Assembly (NCBI RefSeq): GCF_000758725.1
Contig: NZ_CP009428.1
Coordinates: 3,038,001-3,102,000, forward strand
Direction of reading: 5' to 3'
DNA length: 64,000 bases
From: Paenibacillus odorifer
Lineage (GTDB): Bacteria > Bacillota > Bacilli > Paenibacillales > Paenibacillaceae
Made by a program: the position numbers and the translations under genes. Every line of letters starts with the position of its first letter. Within the stretch, counting starts at the first letter, position 1. Shown here piece after piece: positions 34,406 to 42,915 of this stretch. The notes beneath the pieces are model-generated. The model did not search any database. It was given only the letters and a program-made list of their open reading frames with translations, and was not told where the DNA came from.

Positions 34406-35536
34406 ATGGAACTTTACGTGGAAAAGCTGAATGCTGATGCTGCTAGGGATATTTTAAGCTGGCAATATGATCCACCCTATGATTTTTACAATAATGAAAC
34501 AACTCCTGAAGCTATAAGTGAAATGCTAGAGGAAGCATTTTTTTCTGTACTTGATGCAAATAAACAATTGATCGGATTCTTCTGTGTAGGAAGTCCGGCA
34601 CAGGTTCCAAATGATAAATATACATATTCTCAGGATTTTATAGATGTGGGTTTAGGAATGAAGCCAGAGTTAACCGGACAGGGGAATGGGACTCTATTTT
34701 TCACAACAGTCCTTAACTATATTAATGAGAGATTCGAGGAAAAACCAAAGCGGCTGACAGTGGCGAAGTTCAACGATAGAGCGATACGCTTGTATGAAAA
34801 ACTAGGATTTAGCCGGGAAGCTGAAATCGTTAAAGGAACTACAGAATTTATTATTATGATTTGTAATGAAAATGATAATCTTACTCCCATGTATGAGCGG
34901 GCAAAACCCGGCGAAATAATTACTTTTGGCTCTTATCCGCAAATGGCGGACGGAGCAGAAAAAATGCCGATAAAGTGGCGGGTGCTGCAAAATTCAGGTA
35001 GAGAGCTGTTCATTTTAAGCGAGTACATTTTGGACTGCAGGCGGTATCACAGTGAATATGTTGATGTTACATGGCATGACTCCGATTTGCGAAAGTGGTT
35101 GAACGATGATTTTTATAATGCCGCTTTTAATGACTCCGAGCACAGGCTCATCAAGACTACACAATGCACAGATAACGGAGAGGGAAGTATAAACACGGAA
35201 GATAAGATTTTTCTGCTCAGTGTTTCGGAGGCGAATGAATTGACCTTTAAACTTGGTGAAGATACTTTACGTGCGAAGCGTAGGGCGATAGGAACGGGAT
35301 TCTCCAAAGTGAAAAAGAACGATGGATGTAAATTGTATGTGTATGATAAAAAAGTCAAAGCTGATTATATCCTTGAGAAGGATGAAGAGTTTGGCTGCTC
35401 ATGGTGGTGGCTGAGAACTCAACCTGCGATTTCTTCACGTGCGTATTTTGTAGGTACCCGTAGCAGTATTCGCAGTTACGGACATGTAAACTTAGCTTGT
35501 TACGGTGTGCGCCCCGCTATAATCCTTAATTATTAA
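34406..35536 (+). CDS. GNAT acetyltransferase fused to a DUF6273 domain
   Basis: A 376-residue two-domain protein. Residues 1-150 are a GNAT domain: FFCVGSPAQVP strand, DVGLGMKPELTGQGNGTLFF (acetyl-CoA loop of the TGQGNG form) and RAIRLYEKLGFS. Residues about 165-376 match the DUF6273 pattern: GEIITFGSYPQ, IKWRVLQ, ILDCRRYH, WHDSDLRKWLNDDFYNAAF, DKIFLLSVSEA, WWWLRTQ and GVRPAIILNY. DUF6273 resembles carbohydrate- or formylglycine-type binding folds, usually in secreted or surface proteins, so the fusion to a cytosolic enzyme is unusual. No frameshift is evident. Confidence 0.85.
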   Translation: MELYVEKLNADAARDILSWQYDPPYDFYNNETTPEAISEMLEEAFFSVLDANKQLIGFFCVGSPAQVPNDKYTYSQDFIDVGLGMKPELTGQGNGTLFFTTVLNYINERFEEKPKRLTVAKFNDRAIRLYEKLGFSREAEIVKGTTEFIIMICNENDNLTPMYERAKPGEIITFGSYPQMADGAEKMPIKWRVLQNSGRELFILSEYILDCRRYHSEYVDVTWHDSDLRKWLNDDFYNAAFNDSEHRLIKTTQCTDNGEGSINTEDKIFLLSVSEANELTFKLGEDTLRAKRRAIGTGFSKVKKNDGCKLYVYDKKVKADYILEKDEEFGCSWWWLRTQPAISSRAYFVGTRSSIRSYGHVNLACYGVRPAIILNY

Positions 35537-35586
35537 GCTCTTTCTCCAACATCGTTTCATGGGAAGCGAATCTTACCACAGAAACA

Positions 35587-35630
35587 AAACAGCCTGAACC
35601 CCTAGGAATACATGGCTCAGGCTGTTTATT
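35587..35630. terminator. Bidirectional terminator between the GNAT fusion and mmpL genes
   Basis: AACAGCCTGA (35588-35597) pairs with TCAGGCTGTT, with A residues before and T-rich sequence after. It lies between convergent genes. Confidence 0.8.
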
Positions 35631-35637
35631 ATTGTTT

Positions 35638-37941
35638 CTATTTCATGGAATTAGATTTGTCTTTAGCATTGAGTGTAGCAATCAGTTTCTCGCCTTCGAC
35701 ATCCAGGTTTGGCAGAATACGGTCGAGCCATTTTGGAAGTGCCCAAGCTTTGTTGCCGAAAATAGACATTACAGCAGGAACTAATCCCATTCGAATAATG
35801 AAAGCATCGATTAAGATCCCTACGGCCAGTGTAAAGCCGATTTGTTTAATCATGACATCATCCGTAAAAATAAACCCTGCAAAAACGGAGATCATAATTA
35901 TAGCAGCGCCTACTACGACACGACTCACCTGGTTGTATCCATGAACAACGGACTCTGATCCCTCATGACCATGAACGTACGATTCACGCATGGAACTGAC
36001 AAGGAAAACCTGATAGTCCATCGCGAGCCCATATAGGATACCCGTAACGATGATTGGCATAAAGCTTAGCAATGGGCCACCGGTGTCGAAACCGAAGAGA
36101 GTATGGAGCCAGCCCCATTGGAACACGGCTGTGGTGATCCCGAAGGTAGCGAGAATGCTAAGCAGAAAACCGATCGTAGCTTTGATAGGAACGATAATCG
36201 AACGAAATACCAACAGAAGAATAATGAGCGATAGGAGAATGATGATTCCTACATAAATGGGAAATACATCTGCCAGTTTGGCCGACATATCGATGTTAAC
36301 AGCGGTAAAGCCGGTAACCCCGAGTTTAACATCATTACTTTGAGCGATACTAGATTCCGTAGCCCGTAAATCATTCACCAGATTTTTGGTTGTTATATCG
36401 CTAGGACCCGTTTCTGGAATCAGACTGAAGATAGCTAAATCCTTAGTCATGCCCAGAGGAGTGACCTGCGCGACATTCTTTTGAGCTTGGAGCTCTTTTA
36501 CAAGATTTCCTAGGAGTTCCGGGGTGACTGGAGTGGAAGAATTCTTTGGTTCTGCAACCAGAATAAGCGGTCCGTTAAATCCCTCTCCAAAACCCTCGGA
36601 TATAGCATCATAACTTTGTCTTGCTACCGTGTCCAAATTCGCTGAGGCAGCTCCGGGAATGCCCATTTCCATTTTCGCTATGGGGGTTGCTGCTACGCCA
36701 AGTACCAGGACGATGGCAACAATAGTGACCCAACGATACTTGATGATAAATTTAACCCATCTATCAGCTATACCGCGGTTACCCGTTTTATGATGATCCT
36801 TGTTTTTCTTGCGAGCTTTAGGCGAACAGATGCGTTCACCCACCAATCCGAGCAATGCCGGCAATAGGGTTAAGGCAACAAATACGTTGATGAGGACGGT
36901 AGCTGCTGCTACTAACGCCATCGTAGATAAGAAAGTAAGCCCGATTACAAGCATACCGCAGAGAGCGATAATAACCGTCAAACCGGCGAAAAATACGGCG
37001 CTGCCGGATGTGCCAATTGCTCTAGCCGCAGCTTCTTGTGCGCTTAATCCTTGATCAATAATCATCCGGCGTTGGCGATTTACAATGAAAAGAGCATAAT
37101 CGATTCCGACGGCTAATCCAATCATAAGCGCCAAGACGGAAGTGACACTAGGCATTTCAATGAATTTGGAAATAGAAAATGCTCCACCCACACCGATGCC
37201 GACTCCAAGCAGTGCAGTTATAAGGGGCAGCCCTGCTGCAACGACAGAGCCAAGCGTCACCAGCAAAACAATTGCAGCAATGACAAGTCCGACAATCTCA
37301 GCTGATCCTACACCGATAGATACTGATTTGAGTGTCTCACCCGGCAGTACAGTAATGTTGGTATCTTTCTCGACATTCATGACGGTATCAATTACAGAAT
37401 CAAAAATATCTTGAGAGATAGCTGATTGCTCAATGGTAAACTGGAATTGGAACAATGCAATTCTACCGTCTGCGGAAAGAATAACACCAGGCACCGGAAC
37501 ACCATCTGCCATCAGAGGACCATAGGAAGGGGGTGCTGTGGCTGTTGCAGACTGATCCATACTGGCAGCCTGAGTTGCTTCAGTAGTTGAACTACTTGCT
37601 TCCGCTGCATAATCCGCAGGATTAATCACTTCGTTTATACCGTAAACCTCATTAATACCCTTAGTGATCGCTGCCAAACGTTCTGGCGTATCCAATCGCT
37701 CGCTTTGAGGTGCTTTGAACACGACACTTCCTTGTCCACCAGATGCAGCCGGAAGTTCTGTTGCTAATTGATCCAAAATCTTTTGCGATTCCGTGCCTTC
37801 AATCTTCATTTCCGAACTGATATGAATACCATTCATGCTGATCATAGAGATGACAATTCCTAAAATTAAAATCCAACCTAAAATGAAGTACCCAGGTTTA
37901 CGATAAGCGGTTTTTCCCACTCTGTATAATAATGTTGACAT
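35638..37941 (-). CDS. MMPL/RND family exporter
   Basis: A 767-residue transporter with two repeats, each with a large outer loop followed by a block of helices. The first helix is GYFILGWILILGIVISMISM. The proton-relay motif GLAVGIDYALFIVNR lies near residue 275 and the corresponding second-repeat motif GILYGLAMDYQVFLVSSMRE near residue 640. These are MMPL signatures (GxxxDY). Such proteins export lipids or drugs. The upstream TetR-type gene in the same direction is its likely regulator. Confidence 0.93.
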   Translation of the reverse strand: MSTLLYRVGKTAYRKPGYFILGWILILGIVISMISMNGIHISSEMKIEGTESQKILDQLATELPAASGGQGSVVFKAPQSERLDTPERLAAITKGINEVYGINEVINPADYAAEASSSTTEATQAASMDQSATATAPPSYGPLMADGVPVPGVILSADGRIALFQFQFTIEQSAISQDIFDSVIDTVMNVEKDTNITVLPGETLKSVSIGVGSAEIVGLVIAAIVLLVTLGSVVAAGLPLITALLGVGIGVGGAFSISKFIEMPSVTSVLALMIGLAVGIDYALFIVNRQRRMIIDQGLSAQEAAARAIGTSGSAVFFAGLTVIIALCGMLVIGLTFLSTMALVAAATVLINVFVALTLLPALLGLVGERICSPKARKKNKDHHKTGNRGIADRWVKFIIKYRWVTIVAIVLVLGVAATPIAKMEMGIPGAASANLDTVARQSYDAISEGFGEGFNGPLILVAEPKNSSTPVTPELLGNLVKELQAQKNVAQVTPLGMTKDLAIFSLIPETGPSDITTKNLVNDLRATESSIAQSNDVKLGVTGFTAVNIDMSAKLADVFPIYVGIIILLSLIILLLVFRSIIVPIKATIGFLLSILATFGITTAVFQWGWLHTLFGFDTGGPLLSFMPIIVTGILYGLAMDYQVFLVSSMRESYVHGHEGSESVVHGYNQVSRVVVGAAIIMISVFAGFIFTDDVMIKQIGFTLAVGILIDAFIIRMGLVPAVMSIFGNKAWALPKWLDRILPNLDVEGEKLIATLNAKDKSNSMK

Positions 37942-37988
37942 GTATCTATTTTACACTCCCTCGATGATGAAAACTGATTGTTAGCCTA

Positions 37989-38609
37989 TTAGAATCCGTT
38001 GCGTAAATATCCGTAAATAGTTTCCAAAAATTGATCGAACGTAAGAGTTTCAGGACTTGGATCGTCGCTCGTCGTTTGTCCCGGAAGCAGCACATTAAGT
38101 TTTCCGTCAATTAAGGGAAGTACAGTTCCGTAAACCGAATTTATAAGCAGATAAGTATAAACCTCGTCATACTTACCATTTGACAAGTGCAACAATGTTT
38201 TTTGTGCTCCAGTTTGCGTAAGGTGTATTGCTCTTAAATAATGGGGCTCGAGGGCTGGGAATTTTCGGGAAAGTAATGAAAGCTCACGCAACCTCCCTAT
38301 AAGCTCAGCTGTAAGTTGCATCTTAATTAGTTGATATAAGGTATCCAGCAGGGAGGCATTTTCAGGGATTTTGGTGAGCAATTCTTCATACTCATTCGTG
38401 TTCCGTACGGTAACTGCTCCCATCGCAACTGCCTCTTCCTTGCATGTGAAATAGTTTGCGAAAGTTCTTCTGGAGTAGCCGGCTTTTTGCACGATATCTT
38501 CAACAACAAAACCGTCCAACCCATGTTCAAGTGCAAGTTCGAATGCCGCTTCAGCTAGCGCTTTTTCAGTGGCTTCTTTTTTGAAATCTCTCAAAGTTTG
38601 TTTAATCAT
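37989..38609 (-). CDS. TetR/AcrR family regulator
   Basis: A 206-residue regulator. The N-terminal HTH is clear: ALAEAAFELALEHGLDGFVVEDIVQKAGYSRRTFANYFTCKEEA (residues about 14-57). The C-terminal ligand domain is not assigned. It lies 47 bases upstream of the MMPL gene, in the same direction, and is probably co-transcribed and self-regulated through the dyad at 38681-38722. Confidence 0.9.
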   Translation of the reverse strand: MIKQTLRDFKKEATEKALAEAAFELALEHGLDGFVVEDIVQKAGYSRRTFANYFTCKEEAVAMGAVTVRNTNEYEELLTKIPENASLLDTLYQLIKMQLTAELIGRLRELSLLSRKFPALEPHYLRAIHLTQTGAQKTLLHLSNGKYDEVYTYLLINSVYGTVLPLIDGKLNVLLPGQTTSDDPSPETLTFDQFLETIYGYLRNGF

Positions 38610-38671
38610 AACTTTATGTATACACCTCCCATACGGCTGTTTTTGTGGTGAAGATTAGGATTACTGACTAT

Positions 38672-38722
38672 ATACTAATGTAAACTTGCCCAAAGTGCAA
38701 ACTTTCTCATTGGGCAAGTTTA
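38672..38722 (-). promoter_or_regulatory. Promoter and operator of the tetR-mmpL operon
   Basis: Minus-strand promoter TTGCAC (38700-38695), 17 bases, TAGTAT (38677-38672). Perfect 12-bp arms TAAACTTGCCCA (38681-38692) and TGGGCAAGTTTA (38711-38722) flank the -35, with a nested AAAGT/ACTTT dyad. Binding by the TetR protein here would block RNA polymerase. There is no T-run, so it is not a terminator. Confidence 0.65.
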
Positions 38723-38905
38723 TGCTTTGGGATCTGCTTATAGAAAACTCTCAGCTGTTACACAGCAGAAAACAGGAAATAAAAATAGAATAATTTCTCT
38801 TTATCAACAGATGAAAAGAGTACATAATTACAGACGACCTCATTAACTCTAGAAATATTTTGTGAGTATTATAAATGATCTTTTCCAAAGAGGGGAGTTC
38901 GTTGT
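38723..38905. other. Leader region of the mraY paralogue
   Basis: AT-rich. A possible promoter is TTAACT (38843-38848), 18 bases, TATTAT (38867-38872). GAGGGGAG near 38892 is the Shine-Dalgarno of the next gene. Confidence 0.4.
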
Positions 38906-39859
38906 ATGTATGGAATTCTGGCTGTTTCCGGCCTGTCTTTTCTTCTGGTGGCGGTATTTACACCTCTATTAATCTGGACGCTGCATAGACTGAGGTTAAC
39001 GCAGCCGATTCGTGCCGAGCTTCCAGCAGATCATCAGGCCAAACGGGGTACACCACTAATGGCAGGGTTGATCCTGCTTATCGGGATAGCGATTTCGCTG
39101 CAGTTTCAACCCGGGCCTCTAATGTTACTCTTATGCGTTACGTTTTTGTTGTTTAGTTCAGTCGGATTTTTGGATGATTTCAAAAAGGCTTTTTGGCAAA
39201 ATCCTTCCGGCATCAGCGGCCGCTCAAAACTAGTGCTTCAATTTCTTTTTACTGGAATTATATTATATGTGTTGTTCCATTCGTTCGGCCTGACGAGTGA
39301 TATCGAGTTATTTAAAGGGCAAAATCTGCAGTTGCCTGTGTACCTTTATGTGGCCATCATTTTGCTGTTTGTGGTCGGCTCCGCGAATGCCATCAATTTT
39401 ACAGATGGTCTCGATGGGCTACTGATCAATGTTGCCATACCGTCGTATTTTTTCTTTTTTATGATTTCGGACAAACCTGAAGTGCAGACATTTTCACTTG
39501 TTATGATCGGTTGTCTGCTAGGGCTTTTGCTTTACAATATTTATCCTGCAAGAGCGTTTATGGGCGATACTGGATCACTGGCGATCGGGGGCTCCCTTTC
39601 CGTTCTGGCTGTCATTGAAAAGGTTGAGCTTTTGTTTCCAATTTTGTTTTTCGTTTATTTTGCGGAGCAGTTGTCGGTCATTTTACAAGTTTGGTACTAC
39701 AAACGGACGAAGCTGCGGCTATTCCGGATGGCTCCGATCCATTACCACTTTAGCTTAAAATACGGATGGAGTGAGAACAAAATCGTGATGATTTTCGGTT
39801 TCATTTCGTGGGTATCCGTACTGCTTTGCTGGTTGATTTGGAAATATTTAATTCACTAA
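38906..39859 (+). CDS. MraY family glycosyltransferase (second MraY-like)
   Basis: A 317-residue membrane enzyme with ~10 helices, close to MraY length (~320-360). Active-site motifs: FLDDFKKAF (DDxxK), VVGSANAINFTDGLDGL (NxxNxxDGxDGL), RAFMGDTGSLAIGG, and the C-terminal APIHYHFSLKYGWSENKI. MraY transfers phospho-MurNAc-pentapeptide to undecaprenyl phosphate (lipid I). The MraY-specific HHH motif reads HYH here. It stands outside the division/cell-wall cluster, so it is probably a paralogue, either a resistance version or one for another polymer. Confidence 0.88.
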   Translation: MYGILAVSGLSFLLVAVFTPLLIWTLHRLRLTQPIRAELPADHQAKRGTPLMAGLILLIGIAISLQFQPGPLMLLLCVTFLLFSSVGFLDDFKKAFWQNPSGISGRSKLVLQFLFTGIILYVLFHSFGLTSDIELFKGQNLQLPVYLYVAIILLFVVGSANAINFTDGLDGLLINVAIPSYFFFFMISDKPEVQTFSLVMIGCLLGLLLYNIYPARAFMGDTGSLAIGGSLSVLAVIEKVELLFPILFFVYFAEQLSVILQVWYYKRTKLRLFRMAPIHYHFSLKYGWSENKIVMIFGFISWVSVLLCWLIWKYLIH

Positions 39860-39930
39860 ACGAACAATTCGATACGAAACATGAATCTACATAATGTTAT
39901 TGCAACAACGAGACATCGGCATCTTTTGTA

Positions 39931-39958
39931 TTTACAAATCTATAAAAATAGATATAAT
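39931..39958 (+). promoter_or_regulatory. Promoter and operator of the arsR-type gene
   Basis: TTTACA (39931-39936), 16 bases, TATAAT (39953-39958). The palindrome ATCTAT-AAAA-ATAGAT (39938-39953) fills the spacer, as in ArsR-family autoregulation. A related ACAAATCTA word occurs before the MFS gene at about 40316. Confidence 0.6.
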
Positions 39959-39965
39959 GGAACAC

Positions 39966-40277
39966 ATGGAACCTTTAATGATATTCAAAGCGTTGTCTAA
40001 CGAGACTCGTAGTCAAATTATGATGTGGCTAAAAACTCCCGAGGAATTTTTTGATGAAAAGCCTTATTTACAACAAGGCCTAAATTTTCAAATCGGGATT
40101 TGCGTGGGCGATATTCAAGCTAAAGCGGGGCTTGCACAGTCGGTTATTTCGAGCTATCTATTGACCATGCAAAAAGCTGGTTTGCTGGAATCTGAGCGAA
40201 TTGGGAAGTGGACGTATTATCGTCGAAACGAAAAGATAATTCAAGAATTTTCCGATTATATTAAAGAGAAACTATAG
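39966..40277 (+). CDS. ArsR-type HTH regulator
   Basis: A ~103-residue winged HTH of ArsR type: MIFKALSNETRSQIMMWLK, then GDIQAKAGLAQSVISSYLLTMQKAGLLESERIGKWTYYRRN (recognition helix and wing). No metal-binding Cys pair is seen, so it may sense something other than a metal. ATG 39957 overlaps the -10 TATAAT, so the message would begin at about 39965. ATG 39966 (leaderless) or 39978 is thus likelier; no Shine-Dalgarno is visible. It probably represses the MFS gene downstream. Confidence 0.82.
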   Translation: MEPLMIFKALSNETRSQIMMWLKTPEEFFDEKPYLQQGLNFQIGICVGDIQAKAGLAQSVISSYLLTMQKAGLLESERIGKWTYYRRNEKIIQEFSDYIKEKL

Positions 40278-40299
40278 GAGAGAGGAGGAAGGGCTTTTT

Positions 40300-40336
40300 T
40301 TTGATAATACATATCTACAAATCTAAATATGTAAAT
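40300..40336 (+). promoter_or_regulatory. Candidate ArsR operator before the MFS gene
   Basis: ACATAT and ATATGT flank an ACAAATCTA word, giving a dyad of about 24 bases; the same word lies in the arsR promoter. Confidence 0.45.
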
Positions 40337-40358
40337 ATAAACGGAGGATTATTTTAAA

Positions 40359-41528
40359 ATGAAAAAGGTTAACCCTTTACTTATTATTATTTTGGCTTTA
40401 GGCGTATTTGGCATTATTACAACGGAAATGGGGATTATAGGTGTTCTGCCACAGGTAACTCAAAAATTTAATATATCAACTTCTCAGTCTGGATGGCTTG
40501 TAAGTATATTTGCTTTAGTTGTTGCTATTTCAGGTCCATTTCTGACCTTATTGGCTTCTGGAATTAATCGTAAAGTAATTCTATTAACTGCTGTACTTAT
40601 TTTTGCAATTTCAAATATTGTTTATGCGTATACGACCATGTTTGAAGTAATGCTGATTTTTCGTATTATCCCTGCTATTTTTCATCCCGTATTTTTTTCA
40701 GTTGCACTTGTTACCGCTGCCCAACTTGTCCCTCCGGAAAAGAGCACCAAAGCAGTTACAAAGGTTTTCGCCGGAATAACGGTCGGGTTTGCTTTTGGTG
40801 TGCCTTTGACTTCTTATCTCGCGGACAAAATTTCTTTAGAAGTCGCTTTTCTCTTTGGAGCTGTCGTAAGTATAATTGCCTTTTTAGGAATACTAGCTTG
40901 GCTTCCTTCCATGCCAGTTAAAGAAAAAATGTCTTATGGTAAACAACTTGGTATTTTACGCAAACCCCTATTGTGGTTAAATATTGTGGCAGTTATTTTT
41001 ATCTTTGCAGCTATGTTTTCTGTGTACAGTTACTTTGCTGAATATCTTGGGCAGGTAACACATATGAACGGGTCATGGATTAGTATCATGTTGATGGCCT
41101 TTGGGATAATCATGATTTTTGGGAATTTTTTATTTGGAAGCCTTTTGCATAAAGGCATTACAAAGACCGTTATCATGTTTCCATTGTTATATGCGGTAAC
41201 TTACTTATTCGTATATTATCTAGGTTCTTATTTCCTTCCGATGGTTGTTATCATAATCATTTGGGGGGCAGTGCATTCCGGCGGACTGATTGTCAGTCAA
41301 GCATGGTTAACGACCGAAGCGAAAGAAGCTCCCGAATTCGGTAACAGCTTGTTTATCTCATTTTCTAACCTTGGAATTACTATAGGGACTGCTATCGGTG
41401 GTTGGTTTATTTCTCATGCAGGAATACATCAACTCATCTGGATCGGAATTATGTTTTCCCTGCTTGCTTTCTTATCGATCATAATCAAAATAAAGATTTC
41501 CAAATTAAACGTGGTGGAAGTAGAGTAA
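40359..41528 (+). CDS. MFS transporter, AraJ/DHA1 type
   Basis: A 389-residue permease with 12 predicted helices. The N-terminus IILALGVFGIITTEMGIIGVLPQV is characteristic of the AraJ/YdhP-like DHA1 subfamily (sugar or drug efflux). The loop after helix 2 is LLASGINRKVILL, a weak form of the MFS motif A. It is AT-rich relative to neighbours. GGAGGATTATTTTAA precedes the ATG. It forms a two-gene module with the preceding ArsR-type regulator. Confidence 0.9.
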   Translation: MKKVNPLLIIILALGVFGIITTEMGIIGVLPQVTQKFNISTSQSGWLVSIFALVVAISGPFLTLLASGINRKVILLTAVLIFAISNIVYAYTTMFEVMLIFRIIPAIFHPVFFSVALVTAAQLVPPEKSTKAVTKVFAGITVGFAFGVPLTSYLADKISLEVAFLFGAVVSIIAFLGILAWLPSMPVKEKMSYGKQLGILRKPLLWLNIVAVIFIFAAMFSVYSYFAEYLGQVTHMNGSWISIMLMAFGIIMIFGNFLFGSLLHKGITKTVIMFPLLYAVTYLFVYYLGSYFLPMVVIIIIWGAVHSGGLIVSQAWLTTEAKEAPEFGNSLFISFSNLGITIGTAIGGWFISHAGIHQLIWIGIMFSLLAFLSIIIKIKISKLNVVEVE

Positions 41529-41533
41529 AGGCG

Positions 41534-41586
41534 AAACAGCGATAGCCAAGTATCTTTTTTCTGGTACATGGCTGTCGCTGTTTTCT
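41534..41586 (+). terminator. Terminator after the MFS gene
   Basis: AAACAGCGATAGCCA (41534-41548) pairs with TGGCTGTCGCTGTTT (41569-41583) with one GU pair. Confidence 0.85.
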
Positions 41587-41680
41587 ATGATTAGTATTAC
41601 AGTCTTGTGTTTTTAAGTTTTTTAATTTATTTTTATTAGACCCCATGAAATTACATACGTGTATAAGAAAGAGGTTATCA

Positions 41681-42301
41681 ATGAATAAGATTTATCTATT
41701 AAAAAGCTTTCTAGCTATCACACTCTTACTTGGAACAACAACTGCCTGCAACTTAGCCGAGCAGATTACTTTAGAACCAGTTCCAACGATTACGGCCGAT
41801 TCCAGTTCTGGATTAGATTCTACGCCAGACAATACAACAGAGGACAACAAACGTTTAATAGATGCAAAGGTAACACGAGTAGTCGATGGTGACACCATGA
41901 AGCTGACTATAGGCGGCAAAAAGGAAACCATTCGTTTATTGCTGGTCGATACTCCAGAGTCAGTGAATCCGAATATCCCCGAACCACAGCCATTTTCGCT
42001 AGAAGCTTCTGATTTCGCCAAAAAGATGCTTACGGATAAAGATGTACAAATTGAACTAGATGTATCGGAGCGGGACAAATATGGCCGCCTACTTTGTTAC
42101 CTCTATATAGATGGGAAAATGTTCAATGAGATTCTGCTAGAGCAGGGTTATGCACGTGTAGCCTATGTATTTGCACCTAACACAAAATATGTTGATCAAT
42201 TTAGAGCGATTCAGGATAAGGCGCGAGAGCGGGAAATAGGTATTTGGAGCATTGAAAATTACGCGCAAGACAAAGGTTTTCATGTGCAGAAAAAGAAATG
42301 A
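41681..42301 (+). CDS. Thermonuclease family lipoprotein
   Basis: A 206-residue secreted staphylococcal-nuclease-like protein. The signal sequence (SFLAITLLLGTTTAC) ends in a lipobox-like TTAC, suggesting a lipoprotein, although Leu is missing at -3. A Ser/Thr/Asp-rich linker follows. The nuclease core has VTRVVDGDTMKL, IRLLLVDTPES (Arg and Asp/Glu of the active site), SERDKYGRLLCYLY (second Arg) and LEQGYARV. It would cleave DNA/RNA outside the cell using calcium. GAGG before ATG 41681 supports this start. Confidence 0.9.
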   Translation: MNKIYLLKSFLAITLLLGTTTACNLAEQITLEPVPTITADSSSGLDSTPDNTTEDNKRLIDAKVTRVVDGDTMKLTIGGKKETIRLLLVDTPESVNPNIPEPQPFSLEASDFAKKMLTDKDVQIELDVSERDKYGRLLCYLYIDGKMFNEILLEQGYARVAYVFAPNTKYVDQFRAIQDKAREREIGIWSIENYAQDKGFHVQKKK

Positions 42302-42353
42302 ACTTCTATTAACGTAGGGTATTTGAGCCTATTAGAAGACAGGGGATAGTTTA

Positions 42354-42812
42354 TTGAGCGATTATATTATGGAGTTAAGAAAGCTGGTAGGTACCAGACC
42401 GCTTATAATGGCAGGAGCCTGTGTTTTATTGTGCAGCAATCATCAATTATTATTGCAACGTAGAACGGACAACGGGTGCTGGGGTTTGCCAGGTGGTTCA
42501 ATGGAGCTTGGGGAGACTTTAGAAGAGGTCGCTAAGAGGGAGCTTTTTGAGGAAACAGGCTTAACAGCCAAAGTTCTTGATTTGTTCGACATGTTCTCTG
42601 GAAAAGATCTTTATTATAAATACCCGCACGGTGATGAAGTATATAATGTTGTAGCTGCGTATCTATGCACGGACTTTGATGGGGCGCTAAAAGTAGATGG
42701 AATTGAGGTGCAAGAATTGCGTTTTTTTAGTTATGAAGAATTGCCAAGCGAGCTGTCTCCTCCAGATGTTCCCGTCATTAAGAGGTTTATGGATCGTTTT
42801 GTTTGTAACTGA
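42354..42812 (+). CDS. NUDIX hydrolase
   Basis: A 152-residue NUDIX protein. The box GSMELGETLEEVAKRELFEETGLT fits GX5EX7REUXEEXGU exactly. The preceding LLLQRRTDNGCWGLPG is typical of hydrolases acting on nucleotides or nucleotide sugars; the substrate is unknown. AGGGGAT at 42341 fits TTG 42354 better than ATG 42369. Confidence 0.9.
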   Translation: MSDYIMELRKLVGTRPLIMAGACVLLCSNHQLLLQRRTDNGCWGLPGGSMELGETLEEVAKRELFEETGLTAKVLDLFDMFSGKDLYYKYPHGDEVYNVVAAYLCTDFDGALKVDGIEVQELRFFSYEELPSELSPPDVPVIKRFMDRFVCN

Positions 42813-42915
42813 ACCGGCTAACGAAACCACATCTCACTCAAAGCGTCACCTTTCCCTGGGTACATTAATAAGATGAACAATGAAACATGACATCAGCCCG
42901 GAAAGGTGTGCGATT

